This document shows positions 17,801-26,107 of a DNA stretch of 64,000 nucleotides, in pieces. Under the pieces are notes generated by a model. That model worked only from the letters and a program-made list of their open reading frames with translations. It was not told the DNA's origin and did not search any database. The stretch's first letter is position 1. Every line of letters begins with the position of its first letter. The translations under genes and the position numbers were made by a program. The stretch lies in the NCBI RefSeq assembly GCF_003285015.1, contig NZ_QMFB01000002.1, positions 248,001-312,000 on the forward strand, written 5' to 3'. The DNA comes from Paenibacillus contaminans. Lineage in GTDB: Bacteria > Bacillota > Bacilli > Paenibacillales > NBRC-103111.

Positions 17801-17829
17801 TATCGGGCAATTTTATTAGCTGAAGCCCT

Positions 17830-20223
17830 TTATTGCGCCCGATTTGCGATTTTACCGCCGTTAGTGTCGGAGGGAGCGCCTGCGGGGACGACAATTTCAT
17901 TGCCCGCATGAACGCTTTTCCGGTACTGAGATGGAGAAAGCCCGGTATTGTCCTTAAACCAGACGCCGAAGTAATGCGGATCGGCAAATCCGGTTTGTTC
18001 CGCCACCTCTTTGATTTTATGGCCGGTTTCCTGAAGCAGGCGCTGGGCATGCTGCAATCTTAAACCGCTTACATACTCCGCAAATCCCACTCCCGCTTCT
18101 TTCTTGAACAGCTGACTGAAATAATTCGTGTTGAAGCCGAGCGTGCGCGCCGCATAATCGACGCTTAAGTCCGGATCGTTGAATCTTTCCTGGATCAGCT
18201 GCAGCGCTTTGGCGACATTCGGGCTGTAGCGCACCTGCTTTTGCATAAGCGGTCCCAGGCGGTCGCGGAGCAAGGCGATAAAATCGCGGCCGTTTTTCTC
18301 AAAAGGCTCCAGCGAAAGCCGGGTATTCAGCTTCCCGAGCCAATCCGCATCCGGAAGGCTGTCTTCGTTGCCGAATTTGATCAATTGCTTATACAGCTGA
18401 TTGTAAAGCGCGACCAGCATGGCGTTTATAATCGGCGGCGCGATTCGGTTAGCCCGCGTGTGCGCGATAAGCTCCTCCATGACGTTCGTGCACATATCGA
18501 AGTCGCCTTCGTTCATATAGTGCAGCAGCCGGTTTTCGAACGATTCGGGATATTGATGATCGAAAGCGTCGCCCGGGAAAAATATAGCCGTCTCCTCATC
18601 CATATGCTCGCTGATGCGGTATTTGAGCTGCGTTTTCGCTTCCTCGAAGGAGGTTTTCACTAGGTTCAAATCATTGTATGCATGACCGACGAAAGCATAC
18701 GGCTGCAAGCCCAATTCATTGCACAAATGACCGATCAGCTTCTCCAGCTGCGCCAACACTTCATCCTCGGGGCAGTTGAAAATAAGACAGTATTGGTTGG
18801 CCGCCAGCGTATCCGAAATCATTCTGCAGCGCAGCTCCAAATCCCGAATAGCGGCCTCCGCCGTCATCAATGCGCTTTCATCCTTCGGATCGCGCATGTA
18901 TACAAGTACGACCTGATACCATTCGCCTTCGAAGCGGAAGCCGAGCCTTCGCTCGAACTCGCGCAGCTCTTCTTCCGTCATATTGCGTTCCAGCAGCGAG
19001 CGGATAAACTTCTCGCGGATGAGCGGGATGCCGTCTTGCAGTTTATCAAGCATATGATTGAACGCAAGCCCGAGCTTCCCAAGCTCGTCTTTATGCTGAA
19101 CGTTGAAACGCCCGCTCAAGCTTCCCCGCTCGACTTCCCGTACGAGCTTGACCATTTTGCGCAACGGCATCGTGATCGTACGAAGAAGGAAAGCGGATGC
19201 GATCGTCATCAGCAGAATCGAAACGAGCAGGAATAACAGCCACAGCGAGTTGACATCCTTCAAATCCTTCAGCACGATGCGCTGCGGGATCGAATGGACG
19301 AACGTCCAGCCCGTGAGCCGGTTTTTCGCGTAAGCGACCATGTAGGATTCGTCGTTCTGGCTGATTGACGTGTAACCTTCTTCTTCAGGCAGCGCCGAAA
19401 CGTCGACCGTAGAGCCGCCGATCCCTCTGCCTGACGTGTAAGCGATTCCGGCGGAGTCGATAATGCTGTTCGTTCCCTCTCCCAGGTTGGAAGCCGACAA
19501 GAAACCGTCGAACACTTGCGGGGAAACGGAAATGACAAGATGTCCGATCAGCGACAAATCCGATTTATTGTACACCGCGTTGAACATCATAATGGACGCT
19601 TTCGATTCGTTCCATCTGACGAACGACCAATAAGAAGAGCCGTCCGATTTGCCGAGTCTGTCGTACCAGCCCTGCTTGGCAAATTCCTCTCCGGTCAGAA
19701 AAGTCGGCATATTCGCGTCTTCCACGCTGATATTGAATACGTTCTGGTATCGGTCGATCAAATAAATCGCGTCGATGCCGTACAGATTATCCCACATCCG
19801 GTGCAAATGATCGTAAATCTCGTTATAAGCGCGTATCCGTTCCGTGCCGGTCAGCTTCGACATGTTGCTGCTGAACCGTTCCTGGATGGTCGAGCTGTAT
19901 AAGAGCACCTGCGCCGACTTTTGGATGTTCTGAAAATAATGATTGATGCTGCTTGAGTAGGATTCGATCTGCTGCACCATCACTTTGCCTTCGCGGTCGG
20001 TGATCATCTTTTTGATCTGCGTAGACGACAGAGCGGCGAATGTGGCCAGCGCAAGCAGCGAAACGAAAGCGACGGACAACCACATTTTTTTCGCCAGCGT
20101 CATGTCATGAAACCGGCCGATTGCTCGGCGGAACAAGGATAAACGCCTTTCAGCGTCTTTGACGCCTGCGTTTACCGTAGGTTTAGAGCCGCTTCCGCGA
20201 CCGGCCTTCTGATAAACGGACAT
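17830..20223 (-). CDS. Membrane-anchored AraC-family regulator with Cache/HAMP sensor
   Basis: 797 residues. A cytosolic head (1-45) precedes membrane segment 1 (about 47-68), an extracellular Cache-like region (about 70-325), membrane segment 2 (about 330-350), a HAMP-like region, a linker and a C-terminal AraC double helix-turn-helix (about 670-770; YSPNVAKALQLIQERF to LSPSQYRKSV). It is a one-component sensor that should control the adjacent importer. The ATG at 20223 follows GAGGGG. Codons 3-29 are an in-frame copy of the short intergenic repeat (20135-20217), an unusual insertion that leaves the reading frame open. Confidence 0.92.
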   Translation of the reverse strand: MSVYQKAGRGSGSKPTVNAGVKDAERRLSLFRRAIGRFHDMTLAKKMWLSVAFVSLLALATFAALSSTQIKKMITDREGKVMVQQIESYSSSINHYFQNIQKSAQVLLYSSTIQERFSSNMSKLTGTERIRAYNEIYDHLHRMWDNLYGIDAIYLIDRYQNVFNISVEDANMPTFLTGEEFAKQGWYDRLGKSDGSSYWSFVRWNESKASIMMFNAVYNKSDLSLIGHLVISVSPQVFDGFLSASNLGEGTNSIIDSAGIAYTSGRGIGGSTVDVSALPEEEGYTSISQNDESYMVAYAKNRLTGWTFVHSIPQRIVLKDLKDVNSLWLLFLLVSILLMTIASAFLLRTITMPLRKMVKLVREVERGSLSGRFNVQHKDELGKLGLAFNHMLDKLQDGIPLIREKFIRSLLERNMTEEELREFERRLGFRFEGEWYQVVLVYMRDPKDESALMTAEAAIRDLELRCRMISDTLAANQYCLIFNCPEDEVLAQLEKLIGHLCNELGLQPYAFVGHAYNDLNLVKTSFEEAKTQLKYRISEHMDEETAIFFPGDAFDHQYPESFENRLLHYMNEGDFDMCTNVMEELIAHTRANRIAPPIINAMLVALYNQLYKQLIKFGNEDSLPDADWLGKLNTRLSLEPFEKNGRDFIALLRDRLGPLMQKQVRYSPNVAKALQLIQERFNDPDLSVDYAARTLGFNTNYFSQLFKKEAGVGFAEYVSGLRLQHAQRLLQETGHKIKEVAEQTGFADPHYFGVWFKDNTGLSPSQYRKSVHAGNEIVVPAGAPSDTNGGKIANRAQ
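20135..20217. repeat. Short hairpin repeat inside a coding region
   Basis: 83 bases starting AAGGATAAACGCC and ending GATAAAC align end to end with the tandem intergenic copies at 44994-45160, with about 15 differences. It encodes about 27 residues of the AraC regulator head, in frame and without a stop. Confidence 0.75.
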
Positions 20224-20285
20224 ATGGACCCCCCTCTTTATCTTTCATTGCCCGAACCCGCAGCACCTTCAGCCGCCCGGTAACG

Positions 20286-21218
20286 CTACTTCCAACGATT
20301 CGGCGTAATGACCCGCTCCGGCACGTCGCGGAACAGCTCCATAATTTCCGCTCTCAGCCGATCCGGGATCGGCGGTCCGCCGATCAGCGCCATATTTTCG
20401 CGAACCTGTTCTTTCGTTTCGGCGCCGACAATGAGGCTGTGCACGCCTGGCATATCGCGTATGAACGATACGGCCAATTGAGCAAGCGGGAACGCATAAC
20501 GCTCGGACAATTCGCGCAAAGCGGCAATCGGGCCGCGGGCTTCCAGCAGGTTGTCAGGCAAATCTTCCGCATTCATATAGATAAGCCCTTGCAGAAACAC
20601 GCTGCGGACGAAAACCGTCTTCCCGGCTTCGCTCAGCATACCGAGGCAGCCGTTCCGAATCGGCCGGTGATCCAGCACATTCATCGGAATTTGGATCGCT
20701 TCATAGGTTTCGTCCTTTAAGTAATTCCACATCATCGCGTACTCTTCCTGCGTATTATGTGAAATGGAAATACCTGCTTTACCGATCAAGCCTTCCCGCA
20801 CCATCGTCCGGAACGCTGCCGTGATCGGCTCGCCGTAATGCTCCATGACGTCCGTATTATGAAGCATAAGCACCGGCAGTGATGATACACGCAAACGCTC
20901 CAAAGAGCTTTCGATCTTCTCCCTCATATCCCGCTCGATCCATTCCGGGGTCGCGCCGGCCTCCGGATGCATGGAAATCTTCGTGATGATCAGCGGACGT
21001 TTGTCTTCAAAAAAACGCCCCAGCAGCGTCTCCGACTGTCCGTAAGCCGAGGCCGTATCGTAAGATAAGACGCCCCCGTCCCACGCTTCCCGCAGCAGCT
21101 CGAAGCTGCTTTCCTCCGACGGCATGCCGTTCCTGTTATGAATGCCGTACGGCATGCCCAGCTGTACCGTGCCCAAAGTCAGCTTGGACGGAACAATTCC
21201 CGTGTTATCGATTGCCAT
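20286..21218 (-). CDS. Aldo/keto reductase
   Basis: 310 residues, a TIM-barrel NAD(P)H-dependent carbonyl reductase. Catalytic residues are visible: Asp in YDTASAYGQSE, Tyr in the same motif, Lys in IITKISM, His in VLMLHNTD. GGAGG lies upstream, 15 bases after the SDR stop. It is the last gene of an operon with two SDRs, an HpcH/HpaI aldolase and a Gfo/Idh dehydrogenase, so it probably handles a sugar or an aldehyde released by the aldolase. Confidence 0.9.
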   Translation of the reverse strand: MAIDNTGIVPSKLTLGTVQLGMPYGIHNRNGMPSEESSFELLREAWDGGVLSYDTASAYGQSETLLGRFFEDKRPLIITKISMHPEAGATPEWIERDMREKIESSLERLRVSSLPVLMLHNTDVMEHYGEPITAAFRTMVREGLIGKAGISISHNTQEEYAMMWNYLKDETYEAIQIPMNVLDHRPIRNGCLGMLSEAGKTVFVRSVFLQGLIYMNAEDLPDNLLEARGPIAALRELSERYAFPLAQLAVSFIRDMPGVHSLIVGAETKEQVRENMALIGGPPIPDRLRAEIMELFRDVPERVITPNRWK

Positions 21219-21233
21219 TATTGCCGCTCCTCC

Positions 21234-22004
21234 CTACCAAGCCGTCCAACCGCCGTCGACGACTATATTCGATCCCGTCATGTAACTGGATGCGCCCGAA
21301 GCAAGCAGCAGCACCGCACCGATCATTTCCTCCGCGCTGCCGGCGCGGCCAAGCATCGTTTTCTTGTTAAGCTGCTCCAGAAACGGCTTGTTTTGCTGCG
21401 TTTGCGGATTCGGAAAAGGCCCCGGCGTCACACTGTTGACGCGAATGCCCTTGGAAGCCAAGTGCGCCGCGCAGTAGCGGGTAAATTGCAGGACCGCCGC
21501 TTTGCCCGCGCCGTAATTAACCGGATTGTTCGCTCCGCTGTCCCCGTAGATCGAAGGGTCCGGCGAAACCATGCCGTACATCGAAGCGAAGTTGACGATG
21601 CTGCCTCCGCCGTTTTTCTCCATGTAGGGGATGACCTCGCGCGTGCAGCGGAAAACCGTACCCGCAGCGCCGTCCAACCCTTTCTGCCAATCCTCGTCGC
21701 TCATGCGCTCCACCTTGCCGTCCGGCCCGTACCCTGCTCCATACGTCGCGCCGTTGACCAGCACGTCGATACGGCCGAACCGCTCCTCCGTCTTGACGAA
21801 CAAACGGCGTATCGATTCCGTGTCCGACACGTCGCAAGCGATGAAGGCGAGGCGATCGTCGCCCGTATCGCGCTCTGTCAAGTCCGCCACGACGACATTG
21901 GCGCCGAAATCGGCTAACGCGCGCGATAACGCGCTGCCCAAGTAGCCGTTTCCGCCGGTTATTACCGCGGTTTTGCCTTCCAATGAAAACAACGATTCGT
22001 ACAT
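21234..22004 (-). CDS. SDR-family oxidoreductase
   Basis: 256 residues from the ATG at 22004, which has AGGGGGAAG upstream; a longer frame to 22151 lacks a site and crosses the inverted repeat below. The NAD(P) motif is TGGNGYLGSA, and the active site shows NFASMYG and YGAGK (YxxxK). It ends ASSYMTGSNIVVDGGWTAW, typical of classical SDRs. It resembles sugar-acid dehydrogenases of non-phosphorylating pathways, but the substrate is not readable. Confidence 0.9.
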   Translation of the reverse strand: MYESLFSLEGKTAVITGGNGYLGSALSRALADFGANVVVADLTERDTGDDRLAFIACDVSDTESIRRLFVKTEERFGRIDVLVNGATYGAGYGPDGKVERMSDEDWQKGLDGAAGTVFRCTREVIPYMEKNGGGSIVNFASMYGMVSPDPSIYGDSGANNPVNYGAGKAAVLQFTRYCAAHLASKGIRVNSVTPGPFPNPQTQQNKPFLEQLNKKTMLGRAGSAEEMIGAVLLLASGASSYMTGSNIVVDGGWTAW

Positions 22005-22062
22005 GCTGCGCTTCCCCCTATTAAATTTGGCCCCAAAGACAGAGAAGGCCCGTTCCACTGCA

Positions 22063-22140
22063 CAAGGACATACATGGCCTGCTTCAAACATCTTGTTTTG
22101 CGTTTCCTGGATTGTATGGGCCTGCCATGTATGTTCCTTG
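22063..22140 (-). promoter_or_regulatory. Long inverted repeat between the two SDR genes
   Basis: CAAGGACATACATGGC (22063-22078) pairs with GCCATGTATGTTCCTTG (22124-22140), one bulged base, in the 179-base gap before the second SDR gene. It could be an intercistronic mRNA stabiliser or attenuator; there is no T run. Confidence 0.5.
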
Positions 22141-22183
22141 CTCCGTTTCACTAAGTCTCCTGTTTATTTGTGCCGAAATTATA

Positions 22184-22966
22184 TTATTTCGCCGTATATC
22201 CGCCGTCGACAGGCAGATTTGCACCCGTCACGTATGTCGAAGCGTCGGATGCCAGGAAAACGATGCTCCCCATCAGATCCGTGTCGCCCGCCATTCTGCC
22301 CAGCAGCGTTCGCTCGCTGTAGCGTTCGATGAACGTTTCCGGCGTACGGTGCGAAGCGAGTCCGCCCGGGCTCAGGCAATTGCAGCGTACGTTGCGCGGA
22401 CCGTAATAGCTCGCGACAAAACGGGTAAAATTAAGCATACCGCCCTTATGGAAGAAATAGTCGGGAACGAGACCGTGAAAACCGAGGCCCTTGTAAAGCG
22501 AGCTGTCCGGGCCGACACTCCCTTGAATGGAGCCGATATTGATGATCGAGCCGGAGCCCTGCTCCGCCATTTTGTCGCCGAAAGCGCGCGTAACCGCGAA
22601 CAGACCCGAAGCGTTGATCCGCATGCTCCGTTCGAACGCTTCCAGCGGGTCGTCCCACGATCCCATCGTACGAGCGACGGCATTATTGACGAGAATGTCG
22701 ATCCGGCCGTGCTCGGCGAGTATTTTGTCGCGAAGCTCCAGAATCGACGACTCCTGCTCCTGATCCAGGCAGTGGGCATGAACCGTAGCGCCGTCCTTTG
22801 CGAAGCCTTCCTCCAATTCGGGCAGCCGGCTGCTGTCTCGAGAGGTCATATTCGTCACGGCCCCCGCTTGCGCCAGCGCCAAAGCGATTTGCCTGCCGTA
22901 CATGCCTGCGCCGCCGGTAACGAGCGCGACCTTCCCTTCAAGCGAAAACGATTGCATCACGTTCAT
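22184..22966 (-). CDS. SDR-family oxidoreductase
   Basis: 260 residues with TGGAGMYGRQ (cofactor), NIGSIQG (Ser) and the YxxxK pair in YFFHKGG. The C-terminus ASTYVTGANLPVDGGYTAK matches classical SDRs. The start overlaps the aldolase stop by four bases (ATGA), so the two are translationally coupled. Related to but clearly diverged from the neighbouring SDR, consistent with successive oxidation steps. Confidence 0.9.
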   Translation of the reverse strand: MNVMQSFSLEGKVALVTGGAGMYGRQIALALAQAGAVTNMTSRDSSRLPELEEGFAKDGATVHAHCLDQEQESSILELRDKILAEHGRIDILVNNAVARTMGSWDDPLEAFERSMRINASGLFAVTRAFGDKMAEQGSGSIINIGSIQGSVGPDSSLYKGLGFHGLVPDYFFHKGGMLNFTRFVASYYGPRNVRCNCLSPGGLASHRTPETFIERYSERTLLGRMAGDTDLMGSIVFLASDASTYVTGANLPVDGGYTAK

Positions 22967-23805
22967 GACGATGCCTCCCCGGTTCCTTTATCCGAATAAA
23001 TGCTCTTGACCCGGCCGCTGTCCTGTTTGTGCAGCTCGCCGATCAGATTCCGGTAATATTGCGATAACGCCACTACGTCCGCTCCTACGCTTATAAAGCG
23101 GTAGCCCATCTCGACGAGCGCTTCGGCGTTGCCGGTGGAACCGACCGTGCCCGCGAATTTGCCGTGCTTGGCGGCGAGCTCTGCGATCCGTTTGCGCGTC
23201 TCCAGCAGCAGCGGGTGATCCATCTGCCCCGGCGCGCCGATCGACTGGCTGAAGTCTCCGGGACCGAAGAAAATCATGTCGAGCCCCGGCAGAGCGATAA
23301 TCTCTTCGAGTTCTTCAAGCGGCTCCACGTCTTCGATCTGCAAAATGTTGAACCGTTCCTCATTCGCCTGCTTCAAATAGTCCATAAACTCGATATTGCA
23401 AAAGCCGCCGTCGGCATTGCCGCCGTCAACCGGCCTCAGGCCGAGCGGATGAAACTTCGTGCAGCGGACGACCTCTTTCGCATCCGCAAGACTCATAATG
23501 TGCGGAACCATGATTCCGGCGGCATCCATTTCAAGCGGGCGTATATAATCGCTGTAGCTGCCCCGGGATACCCTGACGATCGCGTCGACGCCGTAAACCT
23601 TGGCCGCGAGAATTTGCTTTTCGACGACGGACCAGTCGTTCGGAACATGCTCCATATCCGTCCAAATGCAATCGAAGCCGCTCATCGCCGCGATTTCCGC
23701 CGCTCTCGAGTCGGCCAAATTCAGCTTCGTGCAGTAGGCGACCTCTCCCGCTCTAAGCTTTTGCAGCACCCGGCTGGGGCGCATTCCATAAGTAATCTCC
23801 GACAT
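22963..23805 (-). CDS. HpcH/HpaI-family class II aldolase
   Basis: 280 residues. The family cleaves 2-keto-3-deoxy sugar acids (for example 2-keto-3-deoxyglucarate or -rhamnonate) into pyruvate and an aldehyde with a divalent metal. Visible marks are DMEHVPNDW near residue 50, VRVSR, the metal ligands in QIEDVE and GPGDFSQSIG. AGGAGG precedes the ATG. It is coupled to the next SDR gene and follows the Gfo/Idh gene by 30 bases. The surrounding dehydrogenases suggest a non-phosphorylating sugar-oxidation route. Confidence 0.9.
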   Translation of the reverse strand: MSEITYGMRPSRVLQKLRAGEVAYCTKLNLADSRAAEIAAMSGFDCIWTDMEHVPNDWSVVEKQILAAKVYGVDAIVRVSRGSYSDYIRPLEMDAAGIMVPHIMSLADAKEVVRCTKFHPLGLRPVDGGNADGGFCNIEFMDYLKQANEERFNILQIEDVEPLEELEEIIALPGLDMIFFGPGDFSQSIGAPGQMDHPLLLETRKRIAELAAKHGKFAGTVGSTGNAEALVEMGYRFISVGADVVALSQYYRNLIGELHKQDSGRVKSIYSDKGTGEASS

Positions 23806-23835
23806 TTCTCTTCCTCCTTATAGTAGGGCGCCGCT

Positions 23836-24855
23836 TTAATTGGGGGCGATCTCCGTCAAAAACACTTCGCGGCCATTCTGTTCGCGGCTCATTAAACCGG
23901 CGATGACCAATTTCATCAATTCCGTCGTTTCATCGAAAGGAAACGGCCGTACTCCCGTCCTCAAATAATCGACAAAGGCTTGAAGCTGAGCCTTGAACGA
24001 ATAGAAGGTATCTTGGAACGGCACAAACGCATGCCCGGCCGTGCCGACGAGCTGCAGCAAACCGAAGCCGCCGTACATATCCGCATTGGCGACCGCCACG
24101 ATATCGGCACCGCAAGTATGCTTCAAATGAACGACATTCCGCTCCGGCGTCCCCGTATTGCGAACACTGATAAAGCCCGGCCCAAGTATCGGGTACATTC
24201 CTTCCAGAGCATGGATGCCGTAGCGCTCCCATGATTTGGCCGTCGTAATGGAAGCGAAGCGAAGCGCTCCCAAATTGTTCGTGGAGAGTCGGTATGGCGC
24301 GAATTCCTTGCTGTAACGCATGCAGCTGGAGGATAAGATCGCTTTGCCCTGCTTCACCCATTCCACGAAGACGCCCAAATCGGCCTCATTGTCGACCAGC
24401 GGTTTATCCACAAAAACCGGAATTCCCGCCTCCACGAACGGACGGCAGCGCTCGACATGCTCATGTCCCTTATCCGTGGCGACGATAACCGCATCCACCT
24501 GTCCGATCACGTCCTCCGGACGTTCGGCGATATGGGGGATAAGCGACGCGCGCGATACGCGTTCCGCATCCGCAGGATCGTCGGTCCAAATGTGCGTGAC
24601 GACCGCCCCTTCGATCCGAAGCGTTTCCTTCGGCTCCTTATCCAAGTAAGCCGGAATTCCCGCATACGGACAATCCTTCATTTCCTCCGGCTCGTACCCG
24701 TTAAACATGGCGCTCCACGAATACGGATGCCCGTTCCCGTCCACCATACCGAGCATCGCAAGCCGTATGACGTCGCGCTTCACGAGCGGACATCCCGTGG
24801 CTCCGGAACCTTGTGCAGCTGTCGCTTCAGTCACGAAACGATCACTCCGTTTCAT
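23836..24855 (-). CDS. Gfo/Idh/MocA-family oxidoreductase
   Basis: 339 residues. The N-terminal Rossmann part (VIRLAMLGMVDG, VIVATDKGHEHVERC) is followed by FVDKPLVDNEADL, the position of the conserved EKP-type lysine, and an alpha/beta C-terminal domain. The N-terminus has about 25 extra residues and the ribosome site is weak, so the start is less certain. It is first in the operon and lies behind the candidate IclR operator. Confidence 0.85.
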   Translation of the reverse strand: MKRSDRFVTEATAAQGSGATGCPLVKRDVIRLAMLGMVDGNGHPYSWSAMFNGYEPEEMKDCPYAGIPAYLDKEPKETLRIEGAVVTHIWTDDPADAERVSRASLIPHIAERPEDVIGQVDAVIVATDKGHEHVERCRPFVEAGIPVFVDKPLVDNEADLGVFVEWVKQGKAILSSSCMRYSKEFAPYRLSTNNLGALRFASITTAKSWERYGIHALEGMYPILGPGFISVRNTGTPERNVVHLKHTCGADIVAVANADMYGGFGLLQLVGTAGHAFVPFQDTFYSFKAQLQAFVDYLRTGVRPFPFDETTELMKLVIAGLMSREQNGREVFLTEIAPN

Positions 24856-24870
24856 CAGATATTAACTTCA

Positions 24871-24897
24871 TTGTCTCTTATTATGATACACTGTATC
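24871..24897. promoter_or_regulatory. Candidate IclR operator, copy 2, with perfect palindrome
   Basis: TTGTCTCTTATTATGATAC matches the IclR gene upstream copy (10793-10811), and the overlapping GATACACTGTATC (24885-24897) is a perfect 6-1-6 palindrome. It lies 16-42 bases upstream of the Gfo/Idh start. Confidence 0.6.
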
Positions 24898-24948
24898 TTA
24901 TATTTACACATTTATTATAGTTCAGCTTACTAGGGCTGTAAATAAAGA

Positions 24949-24981
24949 ATTCCTGCGAACGGTTGATGCGTTCGCAGGAAT
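24949..24981 (-). terminator. Terminator of the AraC gene
   Basis: ATTCCTGCGAACG pairs perfectly with CGTTCGCAGGAAT over a 7-base loop, just past the AraC stop. Confidence 0.8.
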
Positions 24982-24994
24982 ATTTGTTTTAGGA

Positions 24995-25870
24995 CTATAG
25001 ATCAAATCCTTTACGAAATTGTAATGGTGTGTATCCATTTTTTTGTTTAAAAACTTTACTGAAATGCCCTACATCGTAAAATCCTATTAAACCGGCAACT
25101 TCCGTAATGCTAATATTTGAATCCAATAGCAGTTGTTTTGCTCGGTGTAAGCGAACATCTGTAACCATTTGCATAGGAGTCATCCCAAACAGCTTCTTAA
25201 ACTCGCGTGAAAAATGAAATGAACTCATATTGGACTGACTGCTAATTTCCTCCAAATTCATTTTATTAGCATACTGTTTTTCAATGTAATCCACTGCAGG
25301 TTTCAACTTCGCATATTGTTCAATATAGCGGATTGGACTTAAATCTAAACTAATTTCAATAGCGTACATGCGTAAAATGGATACGATGAATGAATAGATC
25401 TCCGAAATAATTAACAATTCATATCCAATAAGCTTTGATGTATTTTCTTCACTTAACATTTTTAACCCTTCATTTAACTTAGGCCAAAGCTTATGGGTAG
25501 GTGTATATTGGTTACGGATTTTTCGATGTCCTAGCAATGATGAAATCCATAGTTCTGTTTCCTGGTTTGCAATTGCACGGTACAGCAAAACTCGATCGAA
25601 AAGCATACCATGGATCATAGGATCGACCTTTTCGTCTTTATTCATCACAGAATGAACCTGCCGACTGTTGAAAAAGAAAATATCGCCTTCTTCACCGATG
25701 TAAGTTTGTTCGTCGACTTTAACTTGAACGGAGCCTGAAACAACTTGAATGACTTCCAGTTGTTCGTGCCAGTGCGGAAGGACGAGATAGTTGTTATTCA
25801 GCTGCTTTACTCGTGTTATTTTGAATGGGAATCGTTGGTTGTAATCTATAATCTGTCGTTGGGTTGTCAT
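24995..25870 (-). CDS. AraC-family regulator with cupin sensor domain
   Basis: 291 residues. A cupin-type N-terminal domain (LPHWHEQLEVIQVVSGSVQV, then GDIFFFNSRQVHSV) binds a sugar in this family; the C-terminal 100 residues form the double helix-turn-helix (MNLEEISSQSNMSSFHFSREF to YTPLQFRKGFDL). GGGGG precedes the ATG. It is divergent from the DUF4838 gene and probably activates it. The gene is visibly richer in A and T than its left-hand neighbours, suggesting that it and the DUF4838 gene arrived together. Confidence 0.93.
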   Translation of the reverse strand: MTTQRQIIDYNQRFPFKITRVKQLNNNYLVLPHWHEQLEVIQVVSGSVQVKVDEQTYIGEEGDIFFFNSRQVHSVMNKDEKVDPMIHGMLFDRVLLYRAIANQETELWISSLLGHRKIRNQYTPTHKLWPKLNEGLKMLSEENTSKLIGYELLIISEIYSFIVSILRMYAIEISLDLSPIRYIEQYAKLKPAVDYIEKQYANKMNLEEISSQSNMSSFHFSREFKKLFGMTPMQMVTDVRLHRAKQLLLDSNISITEVAGLIGFYDVGHFSKVFKQKNGYTPLQFRKGFDL

Positions 25871-25884
25871 TTGATACCCCCTTT

Positions 25885-25898
25885 TGTAAGCGCTTCAT
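25885..25898. promoter_or_regulatory. Candidate cre (CcpA) site
   Basis: TGTAAGCGCTTCAT is a near match to the cre consensus, just upstream of the AraC start in the divergent region 25871-26107. A TATACT/TATAAT-type box is close by (about 25912-25920). Confidence 0.4.
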
Positions 25899-26107
25899 CA
25901 GATGCTATTCATTATACTCTATTTTTTGTAAAGCCGATCTTAAACAGCAAGAATATACAAAAAGAAAGCAAGATGGCTCGTAGATTTTCTTTAACCCTCA
26001 ATGGTAACTTTATAGGTAAGTTCGAGCAGAGGATTCGCATCAGACAAGTGGATGGAGAACTTACTATATTCGAAGAAATCGATTTCTTATCTACGAGGAG
26101 GAAAAAC

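Noticed and set aside
25745..26107. 121-codon N-terminal extension of the DUF4838 protein
   Set aside because: The extension crosses the divergent promoter region and the AraC gene start; the internal ATG has GAGGAGG and a signal peptide directly after it.
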